From Paraspadella gotoi (taxonomy: Eukaryota > Chaetognatha), in assembly GCA_051294375.1 (NCBI GenBank), contig CM119265.1, positions 8,378,772 to 8,442,771 of the forward strand: 64,000 bases of DNA. The letters are read 5' to 3'. Positions 11,000 through 23,745 of the stretch are shown here, one piece after another. The position numbers and the translations under genes were made by a program. The notes under the pieces were generated by a model. That model made no database searches and was not told the origin of the DNA. It saw only the letters and a list, made by a program, of their open reading frames with translations. The stretch's first letter is position 1; every line of letters starts with the position of its first letter.

Positions 11000-13690
11000 T
11001 AAGAGAGGGTGAGTGTAGAGGCTCTTTGAGAAAATAGAATACTTGGATGTATGAAAAATATATTATTATCAGGTTTCTTTTACTATGCTTAAGACTTATT
11101 TATTTATTTTTAATGACCTGAATGGACCCAAGAGCTGGTGAGAGTCTGATCGAAGTAATGTGGTCGTTAATAATCGTATGGCCGCTCAGATCCCTGGTCA
11201 AAACGTAGTCGTCAAATGATATCGTTAAATGATATCTTGGGAAAAAATATAAGAATTATTCCAATACTTTGTGAGAAAGAGTGCTAGAAGTAAGAAGTGG
11301 AGGCTCGAGTGAGAACTTTGGGACTCTCTATGATTTAAGGAGGAGCGAGCTGATCTATTTCATTCGGACCGGAGACGTTTTCACGATACATCTTCGACAT
11401 GGCGACGTCCACGCCCGTCAACTTCGAAAAAAAAAATAAATAAAAGGAAACATTTAGTTTTGGTTTATAAATCCTTGACGCAGCTGTTGGTGCGAAAAAC
11501 ACGGACGAAAGCGGGTGACGACGAAAAAAATCAGCTAAACCCTATAATGTTATAAAGTTGAACACAAAAAAATGATTTCGAAACGCCGTTAAATAATTCG
11601 AACTTTTTAAAGTAATCTTTTGGATATCAGGGATAGGTATCTGACCTTATAATTTAAAAATCGGCTTAAAACAGCAGAAAAAAAAATTACATATTAAGTT
11701 TTCAAATAGTTTAAACTTAACACCATTTCCGTAAATTTTGCTTGGAAAAACAAATTTAACGTTTACCCCAAAGTCAGTGTAATGTTAAAGCGAAACCTAC
11801 GGCTGCCACAACTATTCTGTTGACGCGGCCAACTGCAGTCGTCCTCCGAGAAACTTTACGTCAAGTACGAGATTCTTAACTCGACTCGGTTCCATTAAAA
11901 TCCCCCCTCCGCCCAAACGGCGAGATAAAGAGCCGTCTTCGCGATGGCTTCTTCGGTGGGCGGCTCGGGTGGCATTGAAAAAGCCTGAATGGCGCCGCAC
12001 GGACGGCAAGAGCCAGTGACTGACTGAAGACGAGTGAATGGCAACCGTTCATGGCGCCGCATAATCTTCGAAAGTCTTTCGTAGCCCCCCCCGCCCCCAC
12101 GCCCTTCGTCCAGCCCCCAATACTGGAGATAAACGAGGCCGTTTCTAGTTTCTATTTAATGGCACTTGTTTTTTGTTTATTTATTACTTTTTTGTTTATT
12201 TTTTTTCGGTGGTTAAGAAAACGATATAATCATAATAGGTAAGGAAAAGGAGTGGGCGTGGTCCTAGTGATCATAGCATTTCATTGATAGAAAAGCTACT
12301 CTGGGAGTTACTAAACTAGACTGTGAGAGCATTTTTATCCAAACCTTGCAAGCTCGTGCTGTTATTTTCTTGTAAGAGGAATTCAAGCCTTAACCAACCA
12401 TGTTCTGTCAAAAATAAGAGAAAATTAGCTTATTTTATTTATTGAATGCATAATTTTTATATTGGTAGTACCAATTTTATAAAGTAGAATGAGGACCGTA
12501 GAGATGGCAAGGATGGTGAAAGAAGATCGAATCAATTGCATTGAAAAGAAAAGCTGAGAAAGATGGAAAGATTGCAGCCTCGACCATCGGCGTTGACGAT
12601 TCCAAGAGAGAGAAGGGATTAAACGTTTTTTGTGCGTAGGACTTTTGTTTACGAGGAGAAAAAGATGAGAGGAAAGATTAAGGAACGAAACTGAGGCTGA
12701 GAACGGGGCGACCCCAGAGTCTGGACCGGGCCGATAAAGAGTAAAAAAAAAAAAAAAAGAAAGAAAACAGAAGCAGTTTGATTTTGTTTTGTTTTGGTTT
12801 TCTGTTTTGCGAGGGCGAAAGGAATATTTGTTTAGTTCGACCTCGGTAGTAGATTCGAATATCGTGGCAAAAAACTTACCGATTTTCTATCCCGACTTAA
12901 TAACGCATTCATGATTCATCGAGATTAATTAAAGAAGCGGCGATGATCGAGATTTTTGACAATTTCCGACTTTTCTTTTTTCTGGTTTCCCTTAATCGGT
13001 GACCCCGAAGTTGGACCTTTCCTTCGACGCGATCGATGACGGACGACGGATCGAAGCCTCCAAGTTCCAAATCCCTATCACCACTATCCCTTCTTGCCGT
13101 CGAGTCCTTTTTTCAAATCTCAATCCTTCCTGAAGGATTTATCTTTTCTCTTCGTTTCACTTTCGCCGAAACAAACAAAAACCTCGGAAAAAAAGTTTCC
13201 CCCCCCCCGAGTTTTGAAATTTCAGTGTTTCCTGGTTTTTCTATTTCAAATTTAAAAAAAAATAAAAAATTCGGGCGCTCGCGATTTATTTCTCAATTAA
13301 TTTTGTTTTAATAAGTAACTTAATTAATGCTTTCTTTTTTTTCCTCTTCGAGACGACTAATCGGATTCGCCATTCTTTCACCGCTCCCCCCCTCTTTTTT
13401 TTTATTTCGGGCTGAACGTTTATTCGTATTTTGGGGGCTTCGCTGAGAGGAAGACAATCCCAAATCCTCTTTTATTCTTTTTATTCGTAGAATTTTTTTT
13501 TCTTATCTCATTCCGTTTCAAGTTACCTCTAATATTATTTTTTTCAAATGCAAATAGCGCTATTTGAAATCGATTAATTCCGCTATTATTTTTTTTCTCC
13601 CGAGCGGAACAGAGATTATTCTTAGCGCAAACTATTCGTCTTCGTCCGGTCGGCCAACGGTCATAAAAGATGCATCGCAAAATTGCAATA
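11000..13690. other. no supported gene
   Basis: AT-rich with scattered short frames. A 63-residue frame at 12051-12239 (+) ends in a hydrophobic segment followed by RWLRKRYNHNR and could be a small membrane protein, but nothing else supports it. A perfect 14-bp palindrome AAATAGCGCTATTT lies at about 13553. Confidence 0.45.
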
Positions 13691-13779
13691 TATATATATA
13701 TCGCTGGCCGAGACTCGATCTTCCTCGTTTACGCGTTTTCCGAACGACAGTCTACGGACACGGCAAAGTCGGCACATCC

Positions 13780-13868
13780 GACGGACGCCGGCCTCCGCCA
13801 CCGCCGACCTCCGCCAACGCCAACGCCGGCCGCCGCCACCGCCACCGCCGGCCGCCGCCAACGCCAGT
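13780..13868. repeat. GCC-rich CpG-dense imperfect repeat
   Basis: Degenerate GCC/CCGCCA/CCAACG repeats, very CpG-rich. All frames translate to Pro/Ala/Arg-rich sequence on both strands. Confidence 0.8.
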
Positions 13869-14032
13869 CTCGTCCCGGACTCGTAAACTCGGGCGTCTCT
13901 TTTGACTTTGATCTTGAAGATCGCGTTCGCCGCCGTTCGGCCAAAGGAGAGAGAAAGAGAAAAAAAAAGGGGGCATTCGCGCGCGCGCGCTCTTTCAACT
14001 ATTCACGCGACGACCCTCGTTTTCACCGTCAT

Positions 14033-14105
14033 CCTCCTCCTCCTCCTACTCCTCCTCCGCTTCCTCCTCCTCCTTCTCTTCCTCCTCATCCTTCCCCTCT
14101 TCCTC
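14033..14105. repeat. (TCC)n imperfect trinucleotide repeat
   Basis: TCC/CTCC repeats; a TCG trinucleotide run follows at about 14217-14250. Confidence 0.88.
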
Positions 14106-15318
14106 TCGAATGAGTCTGTTCATGTTTTTCTCCATCTCCTTATCGTCAGTCTTTCACCGGCGGTGGAGAAAAAAAAAACAACGAAAATTATACATCGAAA
14201 ATATCGTCACTCTTCCACGTCGTCGTCGTCGTCGTCTTTATCGTCGTCGGTGACAGCGGCGTTATTTCGCGACTTTGTCGTTGGCGTCATTGGCGTTATT
14301 ATTGTTAACCGTCTTCACTGCGGACTTTTTTTGGTGATGGAAATGTATTTTTTTCCGGAAATTGATAAAAACTCTAAAGGATTTTCGAAGGATTCGNNNN
14401 NNNNNNGAGAGAGAGCGGGGGATAAAGCAGATACAAATTTTAATTAGGTTTTCGAAATTGCGTTTTGCAATAACTTTTTTTGGTTTCATTCTTTTACAGG
14501 CGAAACTGGAACCCTGTTTTTGTGAAATATCGGATTAAAATTACTAAAAAAGTTCGGGATTGTTCGATTTTTAATGAATCTTATAATCTTGCAAATATTG
14601 TAATATTACGAGAGTTTGCTAATTAGATTTATAAAATTTTGAAAAAAAGAACCATGTTTTATGAAAAATTTCAATGACTATGTCGCAAAAGTTAACCTTA
14701 AAAGTTCTGGTACAGAAAAATCCCTCGCACACGTGGAATTAAATGAAAATCCGCTCCGAAATCCCGCCTTACCTTCCCCTTACCTTAAACAATCAATCGG
14801 TATTATGTTTTTTTTTTGCCTCAGAGCGACTCGAGTATTTGTAGAAACAAAGTTGAATCAACAAAGGAACAACGAAGCCGCAAACAACGACTCTGACGGC
14901 GACGACGAAAACGAAAGAAAGAAACAAACAAAATGGCGTCGCTGCCAGACGAGAGTCGCGACAAAGATGCGTCGAGAATTTCTCTTCCACTTAGACGAAT
15001 TAATCTCTAATGAACGCTTCCGGCTTTCGTTAAGGTCTTGTGTCGGGAAAAAATTCTGTACTGATTATATTTTGTTATATGATTTTATTTATTAAAAACA
15101 TTTACCTGCTTTCCTTTTTTCGACGCTTCAAGTTCTAAACCATTTCAAAAATTTTTTGATTCACTTTTCTCAGAAGAATTTTTATCACCTTTTTCATTAC
15201 TTTCATTATCTTCATGTTTTAGTTTCTATTAATTGGTTTAATAATACTAAATGAGAAGCTCGACCCGAGTTTCACCTTTATAATTATTTCTTTTCGCGAT
15301 AATTAAAAAAAAAAATAG

Positions 15319-15320
15319 CG

Positions 15321-15401
<81 letters not shown>

Positions 15402-15411
15402 GAGAGAGGAG
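15319..15411. repeat. (GA)n array
   Basis: GA repeat with GAAG interruptions. A (TC)n array follows at 15522-15559. Confidence 0.95.
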
Positions 15412-15510
15412 TGAGTGAGTGAGTAAAAAAGACACGGCCTCTCTTCTTTGAAAATGAAATGGCAGAAAAAAAATTATATTTACTCTTTTTTATCTGTTTG
15501 CCTCTATTTG

Positions 15511-15563
<53 letters not shown>

Positions 15564-15739
15564 CCTCTTTCTCCTTCTCTCTCTGCACGACGCGGGCTGC
15601 AGTGAATCCCTAATTCTCATTTGCATGCCATAAGGTCTACGTTTAATGACAAAATCAATTCTTCCAAATTTGATCCAGAAAAGAAATAAAAATGAAAAAA
15701 TAGAAAAAGAAAAGGAAGTTAAGGAAATTGACGAGAAAA

Positions 15740-16055
15740 AAAAAACAGATAAAAATATTTAAAGGTAGCTTAACCAAAGAAACACCATAGAGACAGAAAT
15801 AAGCGATGAAAAATAGGTACGACAGTTGTTCGTTTTTTTCTTTTTTTTTTTTTAGCCATGACGCACCTGATAAAAAAAAGGGATAAATGCAAAAACAGCC
15901 GGATATTTTTTATGTTTTAACATTTGAAAGTTTGTTCTCACGTAATTTGAAAACTTTTTTCTATTTAGTTAAGAAAATAGAATTATACCCGAATTCGAAA
16001 GCAGTTCTTAATGATTTAATGATTCGCTGATTCGCTCTCTCTCTCTTCTCTCATC

Positions 16056-16086
<31 letters not shown>

Positions 16087-16637
16087 TGTTTATGCACGCA
16101 CCACCCGTACTCTTTTTATGTGATACGATTAAGACAGTAATTTAAAAAACAAATTAATAAAAGGAAGANNNNNNNNNNNNNNNNNNNNNNNNNAATCGTT
16201 GATCGCAGAAGACAGAAATGATAAAAATGAAAAAAGATGAGAAGAAAGAGCAACAGGACAAACGTTATAAGGAAATGTGACCCGCAGAAAAAAAAAACAC
16301 GATAAAAATATTTAAAGGTAGCTTAACCAAAGAAACAACCATAGAGACAGAAATAAGCGATGTAAGAAAAATAAGGTACGACAGTGTGTGTTCGTTTTTT
16401 TCTTTTTTCTTTTTTTTTTTTAGCCATGACGCACCTGATAAAAAAAAGGGATAAATGCAAAACAGCCGGATATTTTTTATTGTTTTAACATTTGAAAGTT
16501 TGTTCTCACGTAATTTGAAAACTTTTTCTATTTAGTTAAGAAAATAGAATTATACCCGAATTCAAAGCAGTTCTTAATGATTTAATGATTCCAGCTCTGA
16601 TTCCCTCCTCTCGTCTCTCTCTACTTCTCCCTCTCTC

Positions 16638-16670
<33 letters not shown>

Positions 16671-16790
16671 CTCTCTTCTCTCTCTCCTCTCTCCTCTGCT
16701 GTTTATGCACGCACCACCGTACTCTTTTTATGGATCACGATTAAGACAGTATTAAAAAAACAAATTAATAAAAGGAAGAAGATGATTTTC
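15740..16790. repeat. ~550-bp direct duplication around a gap
   Basis: The segment from about 15745 to 16168 recurs at about 16300-16782, including 'aaatatttaaaggtagctta', the acgcacctgataaaaaa run, a TC array and 'gtttatgcacgcaccacc'. A 25-N gap (16169-16193) lies between the copies. They differ mainly in small indels and TC-array length. This is probably one locus represented twice at a gap. Confidence 0.85.
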
Positions 16791-17533
16791 TTCTTTACTA
16801 CTATTGTTTAAAAAAAACTGTGACTTTTGGAAAAGTCGAAAAGTCACTAAGAGAAAGAGAAAGAGGAAAGAGAGAGAGACGACACAGAGACAGGAGACAG
16901 GAGAGAGAGAGAGAGAGGGAGAGGAGAGAGAGGAGAGAGAGAGAAGAGAGAGAGAGCCAGGAAGGAAGAAAAAAATATTTCCTGCAATTAAAATGAGATA
17001 AAAATAAACGAGAGGACAGCGACCGACCGCGAAGAAGAATTGAATTCCAGCGAAGACGACAACAACAACGACAACAATGACGACGAAAGTGAAGGCCAAT
17101 TGAAAGCGACGAATTTTGAGTTTAAAAAAAACGGCAAAAGAAATATAAAGAGATTCGAGTTTCTTCGATTTTTTTCTTATTTTTCTGCTAAAAAAAGTAT
17201 CGAATTCGCACAAAATTTGACCTTTTTTTCGGCCTAAAAAAAAAAAGAAAGAAAAAGAAAAAGAGAAACAAAAGATGGGAAAAGCCTCGTGGCGCCAGCT
17301 GCCGTTGTTAGCGCTGAATGTTCGCCAGACTTTCGTGCTGAGCGTTTGTGAAAAGAAAAGTTAAAGAAAAGTAAAAAAAAAAAGAGTTTTTAAAATTTTT
17401 TTCGATTCTTGTAGTTGTAATTATTTTGTCGCCTTATCTTTAATATAATGATTTTTATTATTATTTTTTTAGATGAAATAAAAAAGAAAGAAAACTAAAA
17501 CTCTCAATCCCCACTTCTCGACTCGACCGCGAG

Positions 17534-18607
17534 ATGTCTTTCCACGGTCTGGCTCGGCGACCCGTGCCGTTCGATCAGCGCCACCCTGGCCAATACCCTC
17601 GCCGCGGCGCCCCTCGAGGTCGTGGCCTTCGCGTCATGTCGCCCAGGTATCCCTTCGGGGGCTTCCGCGGAGGCGGTCGTTTCCCGCCCCCCAGAGGCCC
17701 CGGGCTCCTGGGCCCGCCTCCGGCGCCCGTTCCACCCCCGGCGGCGCCTCCGCCGACGGTAGTGCCCGCGCCAGTGCCACCTCCTGCGGCGCCAACGTCG
17801 TCAATCGTGGGCGTGACGCCGCCGGATGTCAGCGCAATCTTAGATCTGATCCAAATAAAGACTCCCGAAGACAACGCCTCCGCCGCCGCCGCCGCCGCCG
17901 CTGCCGCCGCCGCGGCTCCCTGTCCCGTTCCGCCCCCGCACCCCATGCAACTACCTCAGGGCGTCCCGCCGCCAACAGGGAGTTTTTCGGGCGTTTGGGC
18001 GACGCCGCAACCCGGCGTCGACGCGTCGCCGCTTTCTTCTTCGTCGTCGTCATCATCGTCTTCTTCATCGTCGACGTCGTCAGTGACCTTTGACCTCAAC
18101 GTGCCGCCGCCGCCAATTTTCTCGACGACGACGGATTCTCCGTGGCACGCCGTCCCCAACTCTCTCGTCAATTCCGACATCACCGAGTCCATTCTACTGC
18201 AGCTACAGCATCAGCATCAACTACAGCAACAGCAGCTCGATCTCGCCAAGGGATTCGCCACTTCTTCAGCGCCCTTCCCCCTTCCGACGCCGTCCCTCAA
18301 CAACAACAACAACAACGCCAACAACGCAGATCAGGTGGCGTCGTTGTTGACGGGATTGTTGACGAGCCTCAAGAGTCTTTCCCCGGAGCAGATGCTCGCC
18401 CTGCAGGAGTTGCTGCACAATAACGCGGCAGAGACCGCCGCTGCAGCGGCTGCAGCGGCGGCTACAACGCCAGGTCCGCCACCGCCGCTGGGAGTGCCGC
18501 CTCCGCCTCCGCCGCCATTGAACGCGACTCCGACGCCAATACCGCCGCCGCCGCCGCCGTTTCTCTTGCCAAACTTTTCGATCTTCGGAGATCAAACGCC
18601 TTTTCCG
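17534..18607 (+). CDS. Pro-rich, RG-motif low-complexity protein, first coding exon
   Basis: 358 codons from ATG to a GTGAGT donor at 18608 (phase 0). Residues 1-60 are Arg/Gly/Phe-rich (RRGAPRGRGLR, FRGGGRFPPPRGPG), as in RNA-binding RGG proteins. Residues 60-90 are PPPAP repeats, followed by a short helix-like ILDLIQIKTPEDN, poly-Ala, poly-Ser, a Gln/His tract, poly-Asn, a Leu-rich helix LLTGLLTSLKSLSPEQMLAL (about residues 273-292), a second poly-Ala and PPPPP blocks. This composition suits an RNA-processing or transcription cofactor, which is inference. The 'tttttttag' acceptor at 17463-17471 indicates a spliced 5' UTR. Reading past the donor adds only 16 residues before a stop, so I end at the donor. 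The downstream exon is not identified. Confidence 0.72.
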
Positions 18608-20080
18608 GTGAGTAAGAGATTTAAAATTCGTCTCGTCGTACCAAGATTTGTGTGTTAGTAACTTAGTAGTAGAGTTAACGAAAATATTGTTTTGGCTATG
18701 GGTAGTTTACCTGACGATAAATTTCAATTAAATCTAGTGGTAACGGAATTACAAATGCATGCCTGAGTAACTTCGATCGGAAAATAGATATCTCTCAATC
18801 CAGATGAATGTCCAGAAATATTATTCCGTTCATCTGCCGTAAAAGCTGGCCCGCAGTCCTCACCGCGTCCCTCACGCCCCTAACCTAACCGCTTCTCTCT
18901 CCCATCGCCGCCTCCTGCTTTTCCCTTTGCCAAAACTACCTGCCTCATATCTCCGCCCTCACCGCATCCATAGGCCTTCACTGAATCGAATTCCTTTGCC
19001 CTAATCGCATCCCTTTGCCCTAAAGGAAACGCTCTGCTCAAAACGCGGCTTCTCTGATCTCTACTCGACATTCACAGCCTCGAACAACGACAATAAACAG
19101 TTTTTTTTTTCTCTCCCGAGATCTTAACGAGAAATCTGTTTTTCCCTCACACGGAAAACCTGTTGACCCGAATCGCTCTCACCCTTGGCTCGCTACACCT
19201 TGAGTCCGCTTATCGAAAGAATTTACGCCGTCACGGCGGGTTTCTCTGCTGTTNNNNNNNNNNNNNNNNNNNNNNNNNCGGGGACCCCAATATATCAACC
19301 CCGATACCGATAATCATCACGGCCATCGTCATCGTTCACCCTTTCATCATCACGAAAAAACATCCGAGTTCAGAGCTCGACACGAACCTATTTTTATTTT
19401 ATATTTTTTATAATGGTAAATGAAAAAAATATTAAAAAAAAAGCTTTTGACAGAAATTTGTTTGTTTGACGGGCGGTCGTCTCTCGCGTTGCCGAAGATC
19501 CGACGTTATTTATCGAACCGAGTTCTGATCTTGGCGGACGAGGCCAAGATTTTTCTCTTCGTTTATTTACTCGCGCGACTCATGGTTTGTCTGGTGGTTT
19601 ATGGCAGATATCCTCAATGTGAGGACGACTATGTTTTCTTCAATCGATTATCATTTATACAGATATTTGTTTTCTCTTCAATATATAAAGAATTAATGAA
19701 AAGACTACACGAGAGAGAGAGAGTAGAGAGAGAGACGAGAGAGAGAGAGAGAGAGAAATCGAAATTCGAATATCGGCGAAGGACGTCCCCGGCTAAAACA
19801 ACAACAACAACGACAACAACAACAACCACTCCGACGACAAAGAAAAATGGTGGCGACAGACGCGGTCTGATTTTTTTTTTAGATTTTTACATCCATTGAA
19901 TAAATAATTTTGAAAATCGAGGTTTTATTCCGTCGATATTTATGCCTTTAATTTCGGTTTCGGAGACTCGTGGGTTTTCTGTTTTTCGCCTAGAGGTTTT
20001 TTTTTGGTGTGTGTGTGTGTGTTTGTTGTTGAGGGATTTCGACATTAAAAAAACCTGTAAAATCCGCCTGCGAAGGGGAA

Positions 20081-20111
<31 letters not shown>

Positions 20112-20315
20112 GGGAGAGGGAGGAAAAGAGAGCGAGAGAGAAAAACATGGGGAACGCGAGGGGAGAAGGAGCGAGAGAGAGTCAACTTCATAAAATTCTT
20201 TTTTACAACCTCGGCCAAAAGTCGAATTTATTTTTATTTACGTCGAAATTTTGAGGCGTAAACGATCTATGGGTAAAAATATGAAGCAACGAAATCGATA
20301 TCGTCGTCGGCCGCT

Positions 20316-20414
20316 GCTGCCGCTGCCGCTGCCGCCGCCGCCGCCGCCGCCGCTGCCGCCACCGCCGCCGCCGCAGCCGCCGCCGCCGCCGCCGCAGCCG
20401 CCGCCGCCGCCGCC
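20316..20414. repeat. (CCG)n trinucleotide repeat
   Basis: About 99 bp of CCG with CTG, CCA and CAG interruptions. It lies inside a 51-codon frame (20269-20424, starting MGKNMKQRNRYRRR) whose remainder is polyproline. I treat this as repeat rather than gene. Confidence 0.93.
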
Positions 20415-20710
20415 GATATCTTAGCCGATGACAAACGACGGTAACAGATTTCGTCCTTCGATGTTCAGCTTCGTCTCAAATTCAATGGTAGTCATTAATC
20501 AAGTAATTGATCGAATTTATTTATTTGTTTATTTATTTATACATTCATTTCTCTCGTTTTTTATTGATTTATTAATTTATTACTACACCGAATAGACATA
20601 TAAACGGACTGCACTCTCACTTGACAAAATCCAATATTTTCACTCTTCATTCTTCACCGACTTTCTCCTCATTTCTCAAAACCGAAACCGAGTCTCACGT
20701 CATCTTCTCT

Positions 20711-20731
20711 CACGTGATATCCGTCCACGTG
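20711..20731. promoter_or_regulatory. paired CACGTG E-boxes
   Basis: Two perfect CACGTG palindromes (20711-20716 and 20726-20731), spaced 15 bp start to start and both followed by GAT. They lie 230-250 bp upstream of a Ser/Thr/Glu-rich open frame. CACGTG is the bHLH-zip (Myc/Max, MITF/TFEB, USF) core. Confidence 0.35.
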
Positions 20732-20873
20732 ATCGGGGCGACGACTTTCGTGAAACGAATTCCTTTCCTGTTGACGTTTTTTTGAAAAATGATGGCGACG
20801 ACGACGACGACAACGACGAGGAAACCATGCAAATCTGCAACTCGGTTTTCCTATAATCCTGCTCGGCAAGCGC

Positions 20874-21126
20874 ATGGCGCAACGCTATTCGAGAAATTTC
20901 CTAGATTTCTCGAAAATATCTCGACGTGATTTTCACTCGGGGATCATATTCACTACGGTGATGTCCGATTTGTCGGAAGGTGTGACGACGACGACGACTA
21001 CCGAAACTGACAGCAACAAAGCGTCTGAAATCTCATTTCTCGAATCGCCTACAAGTGAAGCAACGACGAAGATGTCAGATCCGCTGATCGATCGTCCCAC
21101 CTCCATCGAGTCTAGTACAAAAAAAA
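20874..21126 (+). CDS. candidate coding start cut by a gap
   Basis: Open from ATG 20874, with a second ATG at 20961, up to the N gap at 21127. The part after 20961 reads MSDLSEGVTTTTTTETDSNK, then ASEISFLESPTSEATTKMSD: Ser/Thr/Glu-rich, soluble and not a plain repeat. A GA array follows the gap, so the true continuation is missing. No family recognised. Confidence 0.28.
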
Positions 21127-21158
21127 NNNNNNNNNNNNNNNNNNNNNNNNNACTGTCC

Positions 21159-21223
21159 GGAGAGAGAGAGAGAGAGGAGAGAGAGAGAGGAGAGGGAGAG
21201 AGAGAGAGAGGAGAGAGAGAGAG

Positions 21224-21270
<47 letters not shown>
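21159..21270. repeat. (GA)n array at the start of duplication A
   Basis: About 110 bp of imperfect GA between an N gap (21127-21151) and the first base of the 8.3-kb duplicated unit. Confidence 0.95.
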
Positions 21271-21281
<11 letters not shown>

Positions 21282-21879
21282 GATCCAATTAGGTCGATCA
21301 TCTTCGCGTTTCAAGACTCGATGTTCGCATAATCGCTGTTCTTTTTAGTCTGAAACCGTTTTTTTTAGATCAAAAGCAGATTCAATATTGAGAAACAAAG
21401 ATAAAAAACCGTGATTAAATACATTTTATAAATGAAAAACAAAAACAAAAAAAAACAGCGCCTGTTGACCCGTAGCATTTTTGAGCTTTAAATCCTCCCA
21501 TTAAAAAAACCTCTTTCCTCAAATTTAACCGACTTTTGCCTGATGCCATAGGCTATGGTTATTATTTCATCGCTGTCCAATTGATAGTTCTATTCAGGGC
21601 GATTGTTCAATGTTAATCGTTGTCGTTCAATTTCAACATTTAGCCCAAAATTATAGCCCACTTCCACCTCCACCCACTACAATCATGACTTTCCACTCAG
21701 CCCTTTCCCAACTCACCCAACTCACCCCTTCCCCGACTCCCGACTCCTCCCGACTCACTTTCGTGTCCCCACCCACCATTTTAGTTTAAGCGACTGGCGT
21801 CGCTTCCAATCATCAGTAATTCACGTTTAAAAAAGTTTAATTTCTCGCGGCTTTTTTTATATCTTCGGCCTTTGCCTCC

Positions 21880-21923
21880 CTCTCTCTCTCTCTCTCTCTC
21901 TCTCATCTCTCTCTCTTCTCTCT

Positions 21924-21967
<44 letters not shown>
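21880..21967. repeat. (TC)n array
   Basis: Imperfect TC, longer than the matching array in copy B (about 30551-30592). Confidence 0.94.
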
Positions 21968-21970
<3 letters not shown>

Positions 21971-22619
21971 GTCTCCCCCTCCCCGTTCTCTTTTGCTTAG
22001 TTTGTCCTTTGGCGTCGAAAGGGGGAATAAACATTTTTTTTAAAGAGGAAACAAAGAGATAAAGAGAGGGCGAGAGTGGGAGGGAGCAAAATTATTTTCA
22101 AATATAGTTGTTTTTTTATTTAACTGCCGGTAAAAACTTCTTTTTTTTAACGATTTACTTTATCGTAGTTAAAAGAGTTCAATAAACTTTAAACTTATAA
22201 AACATGGAAAAAACTTACTACGCCCGAGTATTGCTAAAATTCTTGACATCGTTTTCAATTAAAACTTAATAGCGTTCCGTGTTGTTGCCTCTTTGTTGTT
22301 GTCTTTACTATTGTTGTCAATTGCTTTTGTCAAGAAGCCAACAAACGGTTTCTTCGTTGGCTTCTTCTCTTTTTCTCGTCCAGTTTCTCCCGCTCACATC
22401 GTTCGCTCCTGGAATTTCGACCCACTAGACTCCTGGCATTTTTGCCCCGCTTCAAATAGGCTGCTCCTGTTATTTCGCTCCACTCTTCGCCACTCCTCGA
22501 CTTCGTGCCAAAATGGTATAATTTTCTTGCCGGATTTAATGAGATGAAAACAAAAGGGCAGCGGAAAAAAAAATTAAGGAAAATCTCGCGCATACAGTCT
22601 GTATTAGAGAGACCAAGGG

Positions 22620-22651
22620 GGTGGAGGAGGAGGAGGAGGAGGAGGAGGAGG
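22620..22651. repeat. (GAG)n trinucleotide repeat
   Basis: Tandem GGAGGA units. The equivalent position in copy B falls inside the 225-base N gap. Confidence 0.92.
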
Positions 22652-23549
22652 GGTATTAGGAGGGGAAGAGAAGAGATGGAGGCGACGGAGCAAAAATGGG
22701 GGCATTGGGAGAAAAAAATGAATAAGGTGACATTGGACAATGAAAATAAAGTAATTAATGAAACACGTAATCAAGTACAAGGTACGAAACTAAAAGTATG
22801 TAAGTGCTCTTCATATTTTTTCTTCTCTTTAAAAAAGAAAGAAACTTCGAGATGGCTGTTTCAGAATAAAAAAAAGATGTTTCGAAACCATTGTAAAAAT
22901 GGGGAAAATCTCACTCGGTAGTCACGTTTTAAGAATTGTTTTTCGACAAAAGAAATAGTTTCGTTCATCACCGTAAAACAGATAGAAAACGAGGAGATAA
23001 AAAAAGGTTGGGAGAGAAAGAAACTGATCGAGAAACAAATTGTTTTTATTTACGAGAGAAAATATTTTTTTCTTAAGTTAATAGTAATCGAAAAATAAAG
23101 TTAAAATGAATCTTATCTTGGTGTTAGTTCACATGACCTCGGCGACAATTTTGACGCAAATGTTGGGAAGGACATTAAAAATTCGGGACAAAGGGACATG
23201 TCTAAAAGTCTGCGTTTATCGTTGAATGTTAAATTCTTTTAGACAGTTTCTCGCTCGAGCCAATTCCATTACGAAATTCTATTTTCCAAGTTCTCAGTGT
23301 AACCGATTCCAAAGTAGTTTCGTTGGTGGGCTGGAAAACGCATTTTGTCGGTTCAATCATTTTCATTTTGAAGAAGAAAAATTCGATTCGGTTTCTGATC
23401 GAAATTTTTGAATTTTTCTTCGTTTGGTTCTTCGTTTTGCCGGAGGCTTTGATCTCTCTGCCCCCGCAATGTTAGATTCTTGACAAGGGTAATAAAGAAC
23501 AACTTTGAAAATCTCTCCTCTGTTTTTTCTCTTCTCTTCCTTCTCTAAC

Positions 23550-23574
23550 ATGTTCTCTCTCTCTCTCTCTTTCT

Positions 23575-23646
<72 letters not shown>

Positions 23647-23711
23647 TTCTGCCTCCCTGCCTCCATCACCTACCTCCCTTTCTCCACCTCTTTCTCACTC
23701 TCTTCTGTCTT

Positions 23712-23743
<32 letters not shown>

Positions 23744-23745
23744 TC
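23550..23745. repeat. (TC)n arrays
   Basis: A perfect run at about 23577-23644 and a second at 23713-23745. Copy B has a shorter, more interrupted version at 32276-32425. Confidence 0.94.

Noticed and set aside
13670-14113. 147-residue Pro/Arg-rich frame
   Set aside because: Composition follows the GCC and TCC repeats; both strands and several frames are equally open.
14661-15095. 144-residue plus-strand frame with a Ser/Asp/Glu/Lys segment
   Set aside because: A possible acceptor (TTTTTTTTGCCTCAG) lies at 14823 and the middle is charged, but no donor, partner exon or motif was found.
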